From: Ulota crispa
Taxonomy: Eukaryota > Streptophyta > Bryopsida > Orthotrichales > Orthotrichaceae
DNA length: 64,000 bases
NCBI GenBank assembly: GCA_963920765.1
Contig: OY987244.1
Span: 10,480,501 to 10,544,500 of the forward strand
Direction: 5' to 3'
Every line of letters begins with the position of its first letter. Position 1 is the stretch's first letter. The notes beneath the pieces were generated by a model. That model was not told the origin of the DNA, did no database searches, and saw nothing but the letters and a program-made list of their open reading frames with translations. The translations under genes were made by a program, and so were the position numbers. This document shows, one piece after another, positions 11,474 to 22,757 of the stretch.

Positions 11474-13342
11474 TTGAGCGTGACAAAGTGTGGATTTGCG
11501 AGTTTCATGGATGCCAAAGATTTGGACCATGCACATAGAAGATTTATCAAAAAGAAGGAGAAAAACCTAAAAAAAATGAAGGTTCTTGAAGAAGATGAGA
11601 GCATTACTGGTGTGTATGAAGAAAGTGGCATGCCAGATGATATCTTGCATACTCTGCAAGATTTGAAGACAAATGAGGATGCAGAGCCGACTACTCATTG
11701 TCTTATTGATGTCCATACAGCTGCAATGCATCATGAGATTTACACAGCAATGGCAAAGCTGTGTTCTTCTAATATCGATGAATATAGACCTGAAGCTGCA
11801 GTACATACCAAGTACAAGACTGTGAACAAGAAGGTGAAGCCAGTGGCTACTCAGCTACCATTTGACACTGATGATCACATCAAACAAGCTGAAAAAGAGC
11901 CAAGTTTGAGAGAGTCAAGGAGAATTGGACACAAATTCACCAAAGAAACTCTAGCTAACCTCAAGATTGGAGGAGATGGTTTCCTGACTGAGCCAGAGAA
12001 AAAGAAATTTCAAGACATGCTTTTGATGCATGGAAAGGCTTTTGCTTCTTCTTCAGATGAGATTGGGTGTGTGCAGCCAAGTGTTGTAGCACCAATGGTC
12101 ATATTCACAGTACCACATATACCATGGGATTTGAAGCCTATTCCAGTGCCTAGAGCTCTACTGCCAAAATTAGTGGAGTTGCTCAAAGAAAAGACGCGCA
12201 TGGGCATACTAGAGCCTTCAATGGCTCCATATTCAAACCGTTGGTTTACTGTGCCAAAGAAGTCAGGAGCATTGAGGTTCATCCAAGATATGCAGCCTGC
12301 AAACAAAGTTACAATCAGAAACAAAGGATCAGGCCCTGTTGTTGACGAAGTGGCGGAGGCATTTGCTGGACATGCAATCTATTCCATTGGAGATCTATAC
12401 TCTGGTTATGATCAATTCCAACTTGCTGCTCAAAGCAGGGATTTGACGACCATGAAGACTCCTCTTGGATTGGTGCGTATGTGCACATTGCCTCAAGGCG
12501 CTACTAATTCAGTGGCACATATGCAAAGCGCTATGAATCAAATTCTAAGAGACTTTGTGCCAGAGAAAACCATACCTTTTGTTGATGATATCCCAATAAA
12601 AGGATGCGAGGAGAATCAAAGAGACTTGACAGTTCAGAGTGATGGTTGCCGAGCCTTTGTAAGCAACCATATCCATGACGTGGCTCAAATCTTGGGCAGA
12701 CTTGAGGAGGTGAATTTGACTCTATCCATTGATAAGTCAAAGTTTGGGGTGAATGAAATTCTGGTGGTTGGGCACTTATGTAGCTCTTATGGAAGAAAAC
12801 CTAATCCTGAAAAGGTTGATGCTATTGGAAGAATGAAAGCCTGTAGCAATATCACCGAAGTAAGGAGATTTCTTGGAGCTTGTGTCTTCTACCACATATG
12901 GATTCCCCATTTTGCTTATATATCAGAGCCTCTCTACAAATTATTACGTAAGAGGACCAAATTCATTTGGGAAAATGAGCAAAACTTGGCTATGGAAGAG
13001 TTGAAGAGGATTTTAGAGTCGCCACCAGTTCTCAAGCAAGTAAACTATGATTGCAAGAGGCCGGTGATCGTGACTGTTGACACAAGTCCAATTGCCATAG
13101 GTTGGGCTATTGGACAAGATGATGAGGAAGGCAAAAGATTTGCTATTCGATTTGGAGCAAGGATTTTGACAGAGCGTCAGAGAGCATATCCACAAGTGAA
13201 AAGAGAACTATGGGGTGCTCTTACAGCTCTGAAGGCGGACAGAAACTACCTTATTGGAGCAGAGGTGGTACTGGAGACTGATTGCTTACCTTTGCTGGGG
13301 ATGATAGCAAATTGTTCTTCACCAGACATTGCAATGCTTTGA
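11474..13342 (+). CDS. pol: Reverse transcriptase-RNase H part of Pol (young gypsy element)
   Basis: RT palm motifs are clear: RFIQDMQPANKV, SIGDLYSGYDQFQL, TLPQGATNS and the catalytic FVDD (residues 369-372, with Phe where Tyr is usual). The connection domain (FLGACVFYHIWIPHF) precedes RNase H, with its first catalytic Asp at about residue 536 (VTVDTSPIAIGWA) and a further ETDCLPLLG. The ATG at 11474 may not be the real start. In the same frame, sequence similar in character extends upstream to about 11372, broken by TGA at 11399-11401, and overlaps the end of gag-pr. The frame ends at TGA 13340-13342 (probably CGA to TGA) inside RNase H and continues open in the same frame at 13343, so this and the next entry are one gene split by one nonsense codon. 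Confidence 0.9.
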   Translation: MSVTKCGFASFMDAKDLDHAHRRFIKKKEKNLKKMKVLEEDESITGVYEESGMPDDILHTLQDLKTNEDAEPTTHCLIDVHTAAMHHEIYTAMAKLCSSNIDEYRPEAAVHTKYKTVNKKVKPVATQLPFDTDDHIKQAEKEPSLRESRRIGHKFTKETLANLKIGGDGFLTEPEKKKFQDMLLMHGKAFASSSDEIGCVQPSVVAPMVIFTVPHIPWDLKPIPVPRALLPKLVELLKEKTRMGILEPSMAPYSNRWFTVPKKSGALRFIQDMQPANKVTIRNKGSGPVVDEVAEAFAGHAIYSIGDLYSGYDQFQLAAQSRDLTTMKTPLGLVRMCTLPQGATNSVAHMQSAMNQILRDFVPEKTIPFVDDIPIKGCEENQRDLTVQSDGCRAFVSNHIHDVAQILGRLEEVNLTLSIDKSKFGVNEILVVGHLCSSYGRKPNPEKVDAIGRMKACSNITEVRRFLGACVFYHIWIPHFAYISEPLYKLLRKRTKFIWENEQNLAMEELKRILESPPVLKQVNYDCKRPVIVTVDTSPIAIGWAIGQDDEEGKRFAIRFGARILTERQRAYPQVKRELWGALTALKADRNYLIGAEVVLETDCLPLLGMIANCSSPDIAML

Positions 13343-13363
13343 TGGATCGCCTACATCAAATCT

Positions 13364-14983
13364 ATGAATCCGGTTCTAGTACACATTGAAGGCAAACAAA
13401 ATTCTGTTGCCGATATGTTGTCTAGAGCAAGGTATTCTAATGAAGATGAGATGATGGGCTACGAAGATGTCGAAGATTTATTGCATGGAGGCTATGTGGT
13501 GACGATAGATGCTGAGAGCTCATCGATCGATGCTTTGCCATTCAAAGCTGAGCTTTATGAAGAAAAATTGAGAGACATTGGGCTATATTTAAGCACAATG
13601 AAGCTGCAAGAAGGATGGACAGACAAAACATTCAAAGATATCAGGCATCAATCCTATAGATATCTTTTGAGAGAAGGATTTCTATGGAAGAGGGGAAAAA
13701 GAGCTGATGAAGTACCATTGAGAGTGGTGGGGGACTCTAAGACCAAAGTTGCAGTTCTCAAGGAGTTCCATGCTACTCTTTGGGCAGGTCACAGAGGTGT
13801 ATGGGCCACTTATACAAAAATCAAGGAGAGGTACTGGTGGAAAGGACTTTACAAAGACGTTGAAGAGTTTGTAGTTTCTTGTGTGGTGTGCCAACTGCAA
13901 TCCAAGGTGCGCCACAGAGATGAATTACATCCTACTTACCCTCTAGCGATCCATTTTCAGTGGATGATAGATTTGGTAGCCATGCCAAATGCTATGTGGG
14001 GAATGAAGTACCTTGTTTTGGCACGAGAGGAGCTCTCAAACTTCGTTGAGGGCAGAGCCTTGAGGACTAAGGCTACCGAAAATGTATGCCGATTTATACT
14101 CGAAAACATCTTCAGTCGTTATGGCAGCATTGGCCGAATGAGAGCTGACAGAGGAGAACTAAATGCCACTGAGGCCAAAGAGTTCTTCAAACGTTATGGT
14201 GTGCAGTTGAAGCTGACGACAGCTTACAACCCTGAGGCTAATGGCAAAATTGAGAGAGGGCATCCTCCGATCATTCATGCTTTGGTTAAAGCTTGTAAAG
14301 GCAAACCAAATATGTGGCCAAAGCTATTACCATTTGCTTTGTGGGCTGACAGAACTACGCACAGTACAGTTACTGGTTACATGCCTGTCAAACTTGTGTA
14401 TGGGCAGAAACCTATTATGCCGGCGGAAGAGGATATTCCCACATGGGTGTTTCTTTCATGGGAGGACGGTATAAGCAGAGAAAGATTGTTGGAACTTCGG
14501 ATTCAGCAGCTTGGAAGGTTGTCAAGTGACCTTGATATTGCATTGGAGAAGATGAAGACAGCGAGGCTCAGCAATAAAGAGCGATTTGACAAAACACACA
14601 GATTAAGAACCAAGCAGATCAGAGAGGGTGATTGGGTCCTTGTATTTGACAGTACATTGGAGCATCAGCATAGTACAGTGCGCAAATTTGCTAAGAGATG
14701 GTTTGGACCCTATATTGTGATGAAAGTGCACACCAACGGCACTTATTCACTTAGGGAATTGGATGGGACTTCTCTGCGCGTGCCTGTTGCTGATAAACGA
14801 ATCAAAGCTTTTCGAAGGAGTGGAAAATTTCATCATGAAGACCTTGAGGTGATTTTTAACCCTCAAGAGATGGAAAGCCACGAAAGAGCTGAAGATAAAG
14901 ATGAAGATTTAGAAGATGCAGAAGACAACCAAGATATTCATGACGAGCAAACTTGGCACATACCGGAGGATGTGCAGGTTTAG
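13364..14983 (+). CDS. pol: RNase H end and integrase of Pol (young gypsy element)
   Basis: Same frame as the upstream RT section. The ATG at 13364 is internal, not a true start. After the RNase H tail (ADMLSRARY) comes the integrase zinc-binding domain (His136, His143, Cys173, Cys176). The catalytic core has Asp203 (WMIDLVAMP), Asp262 (RADRGE) and Glu297 (ANGKIERGH), so the DDE triad is intact. A GPY/F module follows (KRWFGPYIVMKV). The C-terminus is an acidic, Glu/Asp-rich tail with no chromodomain seen. Stop 14981-14983 lies just before the purine tract and 3' LTR. Integrase makes the staggered cut that gives the short target duplication. Confidence 0.92.
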   Translation: MNPVLVHIEGKQNSVADMLSRARYSNEDEMMGYEDVEDLLHGGYVVTIDAESSSIDALPFKAELYEEKLRDIGLYLSTMKLQEGWTDKTFKDIRHQSYRYLLREGFLWKRGKRADEVPLRVVGDSKTKVAVLKEFHATLWAGHRGVWATYTKIKERYWWKGLYKDVEEFVVSCVVCQLQSKVRHRDELHPTYPLAIHFQWMIDLVAMPNAMWGMKYLVLAREELSNFVEGRALRTKATENVCRFILENIFSRYGSIGRMRADRGELNATEAKEFFKRYGVQLKLTTAYNPEANGKIERGHPPIIHALVKACKGKPNMWPKLLPFALWADRTTHSTVTGYMPVKLVYGQKPIMPAEEDIPTWVFLSWEDGISRERLLELRIQQLGRLSSDLDIALEKMKTARLSNKERFDKTHRLRTKQIREGDWVLVFDSTLEHQHSTVRKFAKRWFGPYIVMKVHTNGTYSLRELDGTSLRVPVADKRIKAFRRSGKFHHEDLEVIFNPQEMESHERAEDKDEDLEDAEDNQDIHDEQTWHIPEDVQV

Positions 14984-14993
14984 AGAGGGTGCA
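14981..14993 (+). promoter_or_regulatory. Polypurine tract
   Basis: TAGAGAGGGTGCA lies immediately upstream of the 3' LTR at the plus-strand priming position. Its core is AGAGAGGG. It begins with the stop codon of pol. Confidence 0.65.
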
Positions 14994-17154
14994 TGTCCTG
15001 ATGGACTTCCCTCCATCATGTAAATAGCTGTTATTTCTTTATGTTTGTGTTGATTTCAATAAATCAACAGTTGAGGCAAAAGGGGTGGTCGTGGTGAGGA
15101 CCACGGTTTGGTGACAGCGCAGCGGCCATAGATTCCAATGCGCTGCGCCGTCTTGTCACATGCACAGCTCAGGGGGGTAGGTAGCGGGTTGGCTGGGCCA
15201 ATTTCCTGCCTCACTAGCTGCCAAGCCGTGAGCCGCCATCACCGCTCGACGAGTTCGATGGGATTCGAACCCGGACCGGCGGGCGGCCAGAGACGACCGC
15301 TTTTCCAGCCAACCAAGTCCACGACTTGGCAACTGGAGACAAGCGTTTGACGCTATTATATGCTCGCAAGAGCACGTGGCCATTTTACGATGGTGTTTAT
15401 TTTGTAATTTAATCATTTTCATATGTTTATCTAGAGATTTTGGAAGGCTCATATATTTTGCCTTTGTTTGAATAAAAATACTAAGGATTTAGAAGTCAAT
15501 GGGAAAGGTGTGAAAGGAAAAGGGTTTTGGCATCTATGGTGGGGTTAGGATAAGGAGGAGCATGGGCTGATGTGCCCCACCTCCCTACCTTAGATAGGGT
15601 TGAAATTGTGGAGGAAAGATCCCTTAGTTGTTGGAAGTTAGTGTATGAGTGTTGGTGGGAAGAAAGGAAAAAATCTCGAAACTTTGAGAGGAGATTTTTT
15701 TTTGTGTATACGTGATTTTGAATTGAAATTTGAGGAGGTTGTTCCTTGTGTGATTACCTTTCCAAAATGAGTTTGCAAGTTTGATTTGGAGTTGTGATGC
15801 AAAAGTTATGAGTGTTTGAATTTTGGAGTCAAAAAGCCAAACTATGAAGAAAGGCTGAGACTTCGACAAGCGATAACTTATGATTTGTATATCATTTTGC
15901 AACAAGATTTGGAGAGAGTGTTTATCTTAGTATTGGCTTTCTAGAAAGTCTTTAAACTTGAAGTTTGAAGCTTGGACGAGAAAGTTATGGAAGTGTGAAG
16001 GTTTGGAGGTGGCTGTCCTTTTGTTAGGAGAAAGCCGAGACTTTGAAGAGCTACAACTCTTGGACAGTATGAGATTTTCTTCTCAAAATTTTAGGAGTGA
16101 TAGTTTGTTGTCATAGCTTTTCAAATTGTCTTTAATCATTTCATTTGGAGTTTTATTGAAGAAGTTATAGTGGATAGAAGTTGCGGATTTGGGTGCTCTC
16201 TAAAAAATTGAGACCCACACTTTGATTGACTAGAGCTTTCGGACAAAGTTTTGTTTTGAAGTGCAAATTTTATGGATTAAAGCCAGTGATATCATCTTTC
16301 TAAATTGATATTACGTTTCTATGGGTGATGTATAGAACAAAAGTTATAGAGGTTTTTTAGAGGCAGTGTTTAGTTTGTAAAGAGGAAAAAGAGCCTCTAC
16401 TTTGAACTCGCATAACTTTTGGACAATATCTTAGATTGAGTTGAAATTTGGAGGGATGTTAGAAGGTTAGGAGAGCTTTTCAAATTGCTATTACACTTAG
16501 CATTTGAATCTTTGAGCCATCTGTGGCATTAGATAGAAGGTTACTGCCTTTTCTAGGACTTGTTATTTGTGATTTTCCCCATTGTTTTTATTAAAACATG
16601 AAGACTTGAAGACTTGAAGACATGAAGACTTGAAGATCTGAAGATATGAAGATTTCAAGAGGAATGTTTTGGGTTTATTTTTTTTGTATGTGTGGGATGT
16701 GGCTTTGTTATTCCTAGCCGGTTTTGGAGGCTCGTTTGTCAATTCATTTCCATTCTGTTTTGTAAACCTTGTTGCGGGCAGTTTGGGTTAAACCAAACTT
16801 AACCCCATTTATTGTCGTGGTGACGAAGTGGGATTGATCACCCACATGGTCGAGACTTGCTCTGTTCTCACGATCTGGAGTTTTGGCCAGCAGATCGTGA
16901 ATTTGATTTTAGGATCCCGTCATACGGACGGCAGCTCGTGTCTGCTGTCCCGATCTACCCGTCCCGTATCCAGTGGGCTCTTATCCCTACCTTGACCCTT
17001 ATACCCTTAGAGCCAGCCACAGGATAGGCCAACGGAAGACTAAAGACTGAAGATTTGAAGAGAAGATCAAGATTGACAACGTTTTCAGTCGGCAACGCAC
17101 GATCGCAGCAAGACACCTTGCGTGTTCCCAAGGCGCGCCCCTCTCAACCCGACA
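14994..17154 (+). repeat. 3' LTR of the young gypsy element
   Basis: 2161 bp, collinear with the 5' LTR without any length difference and with no substitution seen by eye. It carries the same GC-rich block and the same 8-bp array. It is followed by ACGT, which matches the bases before the 5' LTR. Confidence 0.95.
15261..15311 (-). promoter_or_regulatory. Antisense tRNA-like Pol III promoter in the 3' LTR
   Basis: Second copy of the A-box-like (15297-15311) and B-box (15261-15271) pair. From this LTR a minus-strand transcript would run antisense to the 3' end of the element's own mRNA, ending near the T-run at about 15078-15081. Confidence 0.5.
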
Positions 17155-19176
17155 ACGTTTTAGCAAGATCCGCTAGTGTCCGACAAGCGGTATACCAAGT
17201 GCTGTTTGTTTGGTAAACAACAATGAAATGTTTGTGGTTTCACGTTGTACAGAGCAGCGCTATTGAGCTACTCCACTTAGGGTGATGATAGACTCATATG
17301 CGTAGCCAGTTATGATTGGCAAATATTTGGCTGCAGAACTTGGCTTGACTACTTAGAACTTGATGCCTTGTTCTTTCACGATTGCCAGTTCTGTTGGGGC
17401 ACGGAGTGTGCTACAGACTATACTAAAGAGCATCTACAACTGATTTTTTGAATAGGTGGAAGACCTACCTATTCTCACTTTTCTTTAAGGTACGCTGTCA
17501 CTAATGCTACCAACTATGATATATCTTAGTTGGCCAGCAGACGCTTTACCTTCTTAGTTTCGGTATGGATTATTGCACTGAAGAAATGTGAATTAGACCA
17601 GATTGGTTTTTTGATGACGGCCGGAAGGAGCTGATTCCAGTGGCATTTGCAACATTGATTATGTCTATAACGACTGATACTATATTTGGATGCTCGGCAT
17701 CTTTGGAGAGCCTTCCATTTGGTCCTTTACGTTAGAAGAGACTGTAGTGTTTGCTACCGTTTATCCAAAAGACGTGCAAGAGTTACCAATTTTGGTGACT
17801 ACACCTCAGCATTCCAAAAATGCTTTGCTACCTTGGACTAGCCGTCAAGAGTTGTCACAACAATATAAAGACATTGCACCTTTTGTATCTTTTGACTCTT
17901 AGGCTTCTTTTTTCATTAGCTCTATATTTGGATGACCAATTCATTAGCCTCCATCTCCAAACATGATCACCTTTGTAGAGCTTTTTGGAAGTACTGGCAT
18001 TGGATTTGCAGCCATTTTAGAGGCTAGACTCTTAGTTTGAGGGTGCATTTATATTGATCACAGTTATATGCCTATCATAGCAGCTCAAGACTATTTTCAG
18101 ATGTTGATGGCTCAGTTTCCTAAGCAATTGTCTGCATCATCCATTCATAGATGTTTTGGCCACCTTCCTAAAGACGTTATCCTTCTTAAAGATGAGGACT
18201 TCAGGAGGTTGGGCTTAGCTGATTTGTTTATGGCAGGATGGCCTTGCTAAGGTCATGTATGAGCAGACGCAAGTCAAGGGTTAGATGACCCAAAATCTAG
18301 TATTTTTATAGAATTGGTGAGAATTACATACTGGTAGTATAACCACCAAACCACTCCACCTAAGTATATTTTTGAGAATGTACCGTCATTGGACGATAAT
18401 TGGCCAAAGGTGATGGAGGATGGCCATTATATTTGCCAGATTTTTGGCCCTCTAACTTTTGTAGATGCCGCTGCACTAGGGTCATTTGCCCATTGACCAC
18501 GTTGGCTTTGGACCAATATAATGTCACATTCCATGTTGGCCAAGGCATTTTCACATGTTATTATACATCTAGGACGTGTGGTGAAGGACATTTTAGATGA
18601 CCATATGGAATTCTTATTTGTGACCAATGATAATTCACTTCCTTTTGCTTTGATCAATAAGGTTGGGAAGTCTTGCAAGACATTACCAACTTTTATTATA
18701 TATCCTAAATGTTTTGCAATCCAAGCATGTAGACCTGACATGGTATAGGATTCTCGCAGTCACACTTATGAGGAACCCAATGCAGATGATTGAGAGTGTG
18801 CCATGGATTTTTCTACTGGCACTATAGTAGCTCATGATCTCACTAAATGCCAACGACGCTTTGTATTAGTCAAGCTATGAATCTTCATACTATGGTTTGG
18901 ACTGTTGGTATTTGCCTTGCTGTTCAACAGCAACATGACCATTTTTTCATTCTAGGGGCAAAGAACAATGGTCATGGGACAAAAAAAATGCCAATTGCTA
19001 CAATTGGAAAGGATTTTGAGCATCATTTTCATTTTCAACGGCAAACTTTGGATGAGCTTCAAGCTTAAAAAACCTTTGCAATTTTGACTTTAAATGATAA
19101 TGTTGAAGGCAGTGATATTGTCCCTCTCTCTTTTTATTAGCAACCGCAGATTGTATCCACATTTGGTAGAGGTTCT
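17155..19176 (+). pseudogene. Old gypsy element, protease and linker remnant (second half)
   Basis: Resumes the frame broken at 6581 (LTNVLARSASVRQAV across the repaired junction). Many stops and frameshifts follow. A protease is expected in this interval but I could not place its active site. A segment just before RT (from about 19177) has the usual gypsy leader to the RT domain. Confidence 0.5.
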
Positions 19177-20845
19177 TTGATAGAGAAGACTACCACAAAG
19201 TTTTATGATTGGCTTTTGAGTTTAAGACATCATCCCACAAATGTTGAGGCACGTGGAGTACGAATATTTATTCACTTGTACCAAAATTGCTTTGCCTTTT
19301 ACTTTTATGATTTGGAGGGTTATGAAAGCAAGCCCATTTACATTCAGCTTGAAGATGCTCATCCAATCTTTAGACTTCTTTACAAATTGAATAATTCTGA
19401 AAGAACTGGTATTCAAGCCCAATGTTAGGAGCTTTTAGATACGGGTTTGATTAAATTATTTAATGGCAAGTATATGTATGCTACGGTGATGCTTTCTAAA
19501 AATGATATGTTTAAAAATTATACTGAAAAGAGGATATATGGAGATTACCGTCCAATCAATAAAATGATCAAATCAGACCGATATCCTATGCTGACGCCAG
19601 AGGAGTTATTTGATGCAGTGGGATTAACTCGAATCTTCAGTACATTGGATTTGAGATCTGAATACCATCAGTTGCCACTATGGTTGGAAGATCGTGTAAA
19701 GACTACATTTTAAAGAGTGGATCATGATGGTAGAGATCTACTTTATCATTGGAAGTTTCTTTTTTTTAGTCTTAAAAATACACCTGCTGAGTTTCAGAAG
19801 GTGATGGACCGTATTTTGACTGGATTGCCATTTGCTCAGTGCTACATTGATGATGTTATTATTTTTATTAGTTCACCTCAGGAGCATGTGAGGCATTTGC
19901 AAGCCGTTTTTGAGCAATTGCGTAAGTGAAGATTGCGCTTGTATCATGGCAAGTGCAAATTCTTCTATAACCGGTTGTTATACTTAAGACACATGATAGT
20001 TTTAAAGAGACTTGGCGTACAAGAGAAGAAGGTAGATGCTCTTCAAAAGCTTCCAGCACCATGTGATGTTTTAAAGTTGAGTGCATTTTTTGGTTTAGCA
20101 AATTATTATTGTCATTTTATGAAGAACTTCAGCTTGATTGCCAAGCCTTTAACTATGCTTGCTGGCAAAGACCAGATTTGGACATGGAGCCATGAGCAGC
20201 AGTTGGCTTTTTATATGTTGAAGCAGAAGTTGGACTCAACACCTATACTTTGACGTCTTGATGTTACTAGGCCTTTCCAAGTGCACATGGATTGGAGTGC
20301 AGTGGGATTATGTGCAATTTTTATTCAGAAAGATGATGTAGGATGAGAGTATGCTATTACCTTGCTTCAAGGAATAACAATTCGATAAAGTCTAACTATT
20401 TATCTTAGGAGAGAGAAGCTTTAGCTGCGGTATATGCCATTTCACATTTTTGGCCTTACTTATATGGATAGCAGTTTACATTGGTGACAGATCATCAACT
20501 TTTGAACTGGCTTATGGACTTAGATAAATTCACTGGCAAGCTTGCTAGGTGGGCTCTACTGCATCAAGAGTATGACTTTGAGATTGTTCACCAAGCTGGT
20601 ATTGCTAACTTGAATGCGGATGGGCTTTCTTGCAATTCAAGTCTCTCTGACGAGGATTTGACTAGTGCTAGATTGCATGGAGATTACAACGGAGAAGCAA
20701 TTTCAGGCTGGTACGCAATTGCTTATTTGACTTTGATATCAAACTCTGCTATTGAGGCGGCTAATCTAAATTTGGATGATAAGCGTGATAAATCTCAGAG
20801 TATTGAAGATGTGTGGGAAGACTCAGTAGTCTTGCACAAACTTTA
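19177..20845 (+). pseudogene. Old gypsy element, reverse transcriptase and RNase H
   Basis: RT motifs are readable in one frame with interruptions: KRIYGDYRPINKMIKSDRYP, STLDLRSEYHQLPL, SLKNTPAEFQKVMDR and the catalytic YIDD (about 19846-19857). After them come FFGLANYYCHFMKNFS and the RNase H pieces VTDHQLLNWLM and LARWALLHQEYDFEIVHQAG. In-frame stops fall at about 19426, 19711, 19927 and 20251, and several more interrupt RNase H. The gypsy assignment is clear. Inactive. Confidence 0.85.
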
Positions 20846-20959
20846 GCATGGATCTTTTCCTCTGGATATTTCTACCATGGAATGAAACAAAGTTTACCAT
20901 TGAATAGCAACGTTTTGTTAGGATAACGATTTTGTTGATTTGTGTTTGGCCAAATGGAG

Positions 20960-21823
20960 CTAGGCACATAGTTCTTTGGTTGGACCAAAGAGCTTTTTTG
21001 ATACGGCAAGTGCATGAGAAGCTTGGTCATTTTGGAGTGCGTAAGACGCATTCTATGTTGTGCAACCAGTATTGATGGACTAGCATGTATTAGCAAGTTT
21101 CTACCTATGTTTCTCAATGTGAGGTGTTTAATCGAGTGAGATCAAGTTTTAACACCTTATCGCTACAGTTAAGGCCTTTACCTATCATGGGTTTAGGTAA
21201 TCGTTGGTCTTTGGACTTTGCCAGGCCGCTTGTTGTCACCCCATGTGGAGCCAAATACGTGTTGGTGATGGTAAAATATTTTAGCAAATGGATTGAGCTA
21301 GTTGCTTTGTCTCAGAATTCTTTCGAGTTAGCAGCTATGACATTTCTTAACCGAGTATTGACGCGCTTTGGAGCACAGGCTAAAGTCTTGACAAATGAAG
21401 GCCAAGAGTTTCTAGGGGTTTTTAAAACTCTATGCACCAAAGCTTTGGTTGATTACCCGCACCACCTCTAGAGATTATCCTGAGGCAGATGGTTTGGCTG
21501 AGCAAGTTGTTCAGACATCAAACGTGGTTTACGCAAATATGGATTGCTTCGTAGAAACCATTGGGATTGAGATTTGATGTTGCCATGGATTGCCATGGGT
21601 TGCCATGGGTTGCCATTTTAGTATGCAAGCTTCATTGGCATTTTATAGCCCTTACCAGTTGCAATATGAACGGGTGCTTATTTTGCCTAGCTTTGTGCAG
21701 GAGAAGCTGGCTTCAGTCGTGGATTTGAACAGTCCAGATGTTTGGGCTCAATGCCTACATGATCAGGTTGAGTTCTTCAAAAGGGCCATCCCTATGGCTT
21801 TAGAAAACTTGTACATAGCCTAA
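20960..21823 (+). pseudogene. Old gypsy element, integrase
   Basis: A degraded integrase zinc-binding domain (HEKLGHFGVRKTHS, about 21014) is followed by the catalytic core. The first Asp is in WSLDFARP (about 21211). The second active-site region reads VLTNEGQEF, where Asp has become Asn. The Glu region (PEADGLAEQ, near 21480) is in another frame. A 12-base tandem expansion around 21579-21612 (TTGCCATGGGT type) inserts repeated residues. Catalytically dead. Confidence 0.75.
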
Positions 21824-21904
21824 CATCAAAATTCTTTGCGTTATGCGCGCATTTGTAGCGGCGCTTATCGACCTCAGCTGCGAAGTGTCTCTTAAAGAGA
21901 TTAT

Positions 21905-22294
21905 GTGTATCTGCAGCATGAGGCGCCTACTACATTAAATGTTAGAGCAGGATGTATTGTTCTTCGCATGAAGAACGTCTTGTTTAGTTGTATTATTTTG
22001 TTGGAAGGCAAGGATGGACAAGAGTGCAGTGAGCATTTTAAAAATTGTGTTCTTTGTCACTTGCCCATCAATAGTACCGTGCAGCCGGAGTTGGCAATGG
22101 TGCAAGAGGGTTTACCTTGTTTTGTTTGTGGAGAGAAGAAAGGCGCGGCTACTATACTTTTGTGCAACCAGTGCCAACGTGGTTGGCATATGGCATGCTT
22201 AGTTCCGCCCTTGTCAACTTTGCCTCCAAAAAATTGGATTTGTCCTTGTTGTAAGAAATCTTCAAGCCATGCTACGTCTCCGAACAAGCGCTGA
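21905..22294 (+). pseudogene. PHD-type zinc finger at the C-terminus of the old gypsy polyprotein
   Basis: Last open stretch of the polyprotein, 129 codons, starting at a Met used only for numbering. An integrase C-terminal SH3-like segment (YLQHEAPTTLNVRAGCIVLR) leads into a complete C4HC3 pattern: Cys72, Cys75, Cys87, Cys90, His95, Cys98, Cys113 and Cys116, with GWHMAC and the Trp before the last Cys pair typical of PHD fingers. All eight ligands survive although upstream domains are broken. PHD fingers read histone H3 tails. By analogy with chromodomains of chromoviruses this module may direct integration to chromatin marks (inference). Stop TGA at 22292. Confidence 0.75.
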
Positions 22295-22642
22295 TAATCT
22301 CTTGAGGTCAAGCCTTTTATGTTCAAAATAACAGCATTGCCACCTTTGTTGACTAAGCGCCAGATTTGCAATGTACAAGGTTGGACTAATGGGAGTTTGA
22401 ATAAGAGATTGGCACTAAAAACCTGCCAAAGGCAATTAACAATAGGGCTCATCATTGCACCCGGCCTATAATCTTTCATACATTCTTTCATCACGTTCAT
22501 TTGTCATTGTCGGCTGCCGACAACCTCACTTTTAGTATAGATAGATGTTGATGACCTTTATTTGTCTTCATTTGGATCTAAATATACTTTTAGTATAGTC
22601 CTAGTTGACTCGCGAGTCTCTATTAGCTAGCTAGGGGGGCAA

Positions 22643-22757
22643 TTAAGAGCATATTTGTATATAGGTTTTTGAATTACATTTTTGTTTTTATCTGCTGTTA
22701 GTAGTAGTACACAATGTGTTGTATTTAACAGTGTCTATTTATACAATAGCTGTCTAG
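22643..22757 (+). repeat. Repeat A, upstream of the 3' LTR-like segment
   Basis: Starts TTAAGAGCATATTTGTAT just after a G-run (AGCTAGGGGGGCAA, 22629-22642) that looks like a polypurine tract. It is repeated with substitutions at 23103-23210, on the other side of the LTR-like segment. Confidence 0.7.

Larger units (their letters stand above)
6582..17154 (+). mobile_element. Complete young Ty3/gypsy LTR retrotransposon (10.6 kb)
   Basis: Complete element: 5' LTR 6582-8742, gag-protease 8793-11381, RT-RNase H 11474-13342, integrase 13364-14983, 3' LTR 14994-17154. The LTRs begin TGTCC and end GACA (TG...CA) and are both 2161 bp. The flanking target duplication is ACGT (6578-6581 and 17155-17158), or 5 bp AACGT if the terminal A is counted as shared. 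It lies inside the old gypsy element in the same orientation. I saw no difference between the LTRs, so insertion is recent. Even so, three in-frame stops interrupt its coding sequence (8961, 11399, 13340). Confidence 0.95.

Noticed and set aside
9383..12740. Antisense frames under gag and pol
   Set aside because: Mirror frames of conserved coding sequence, with no motifs of their own.
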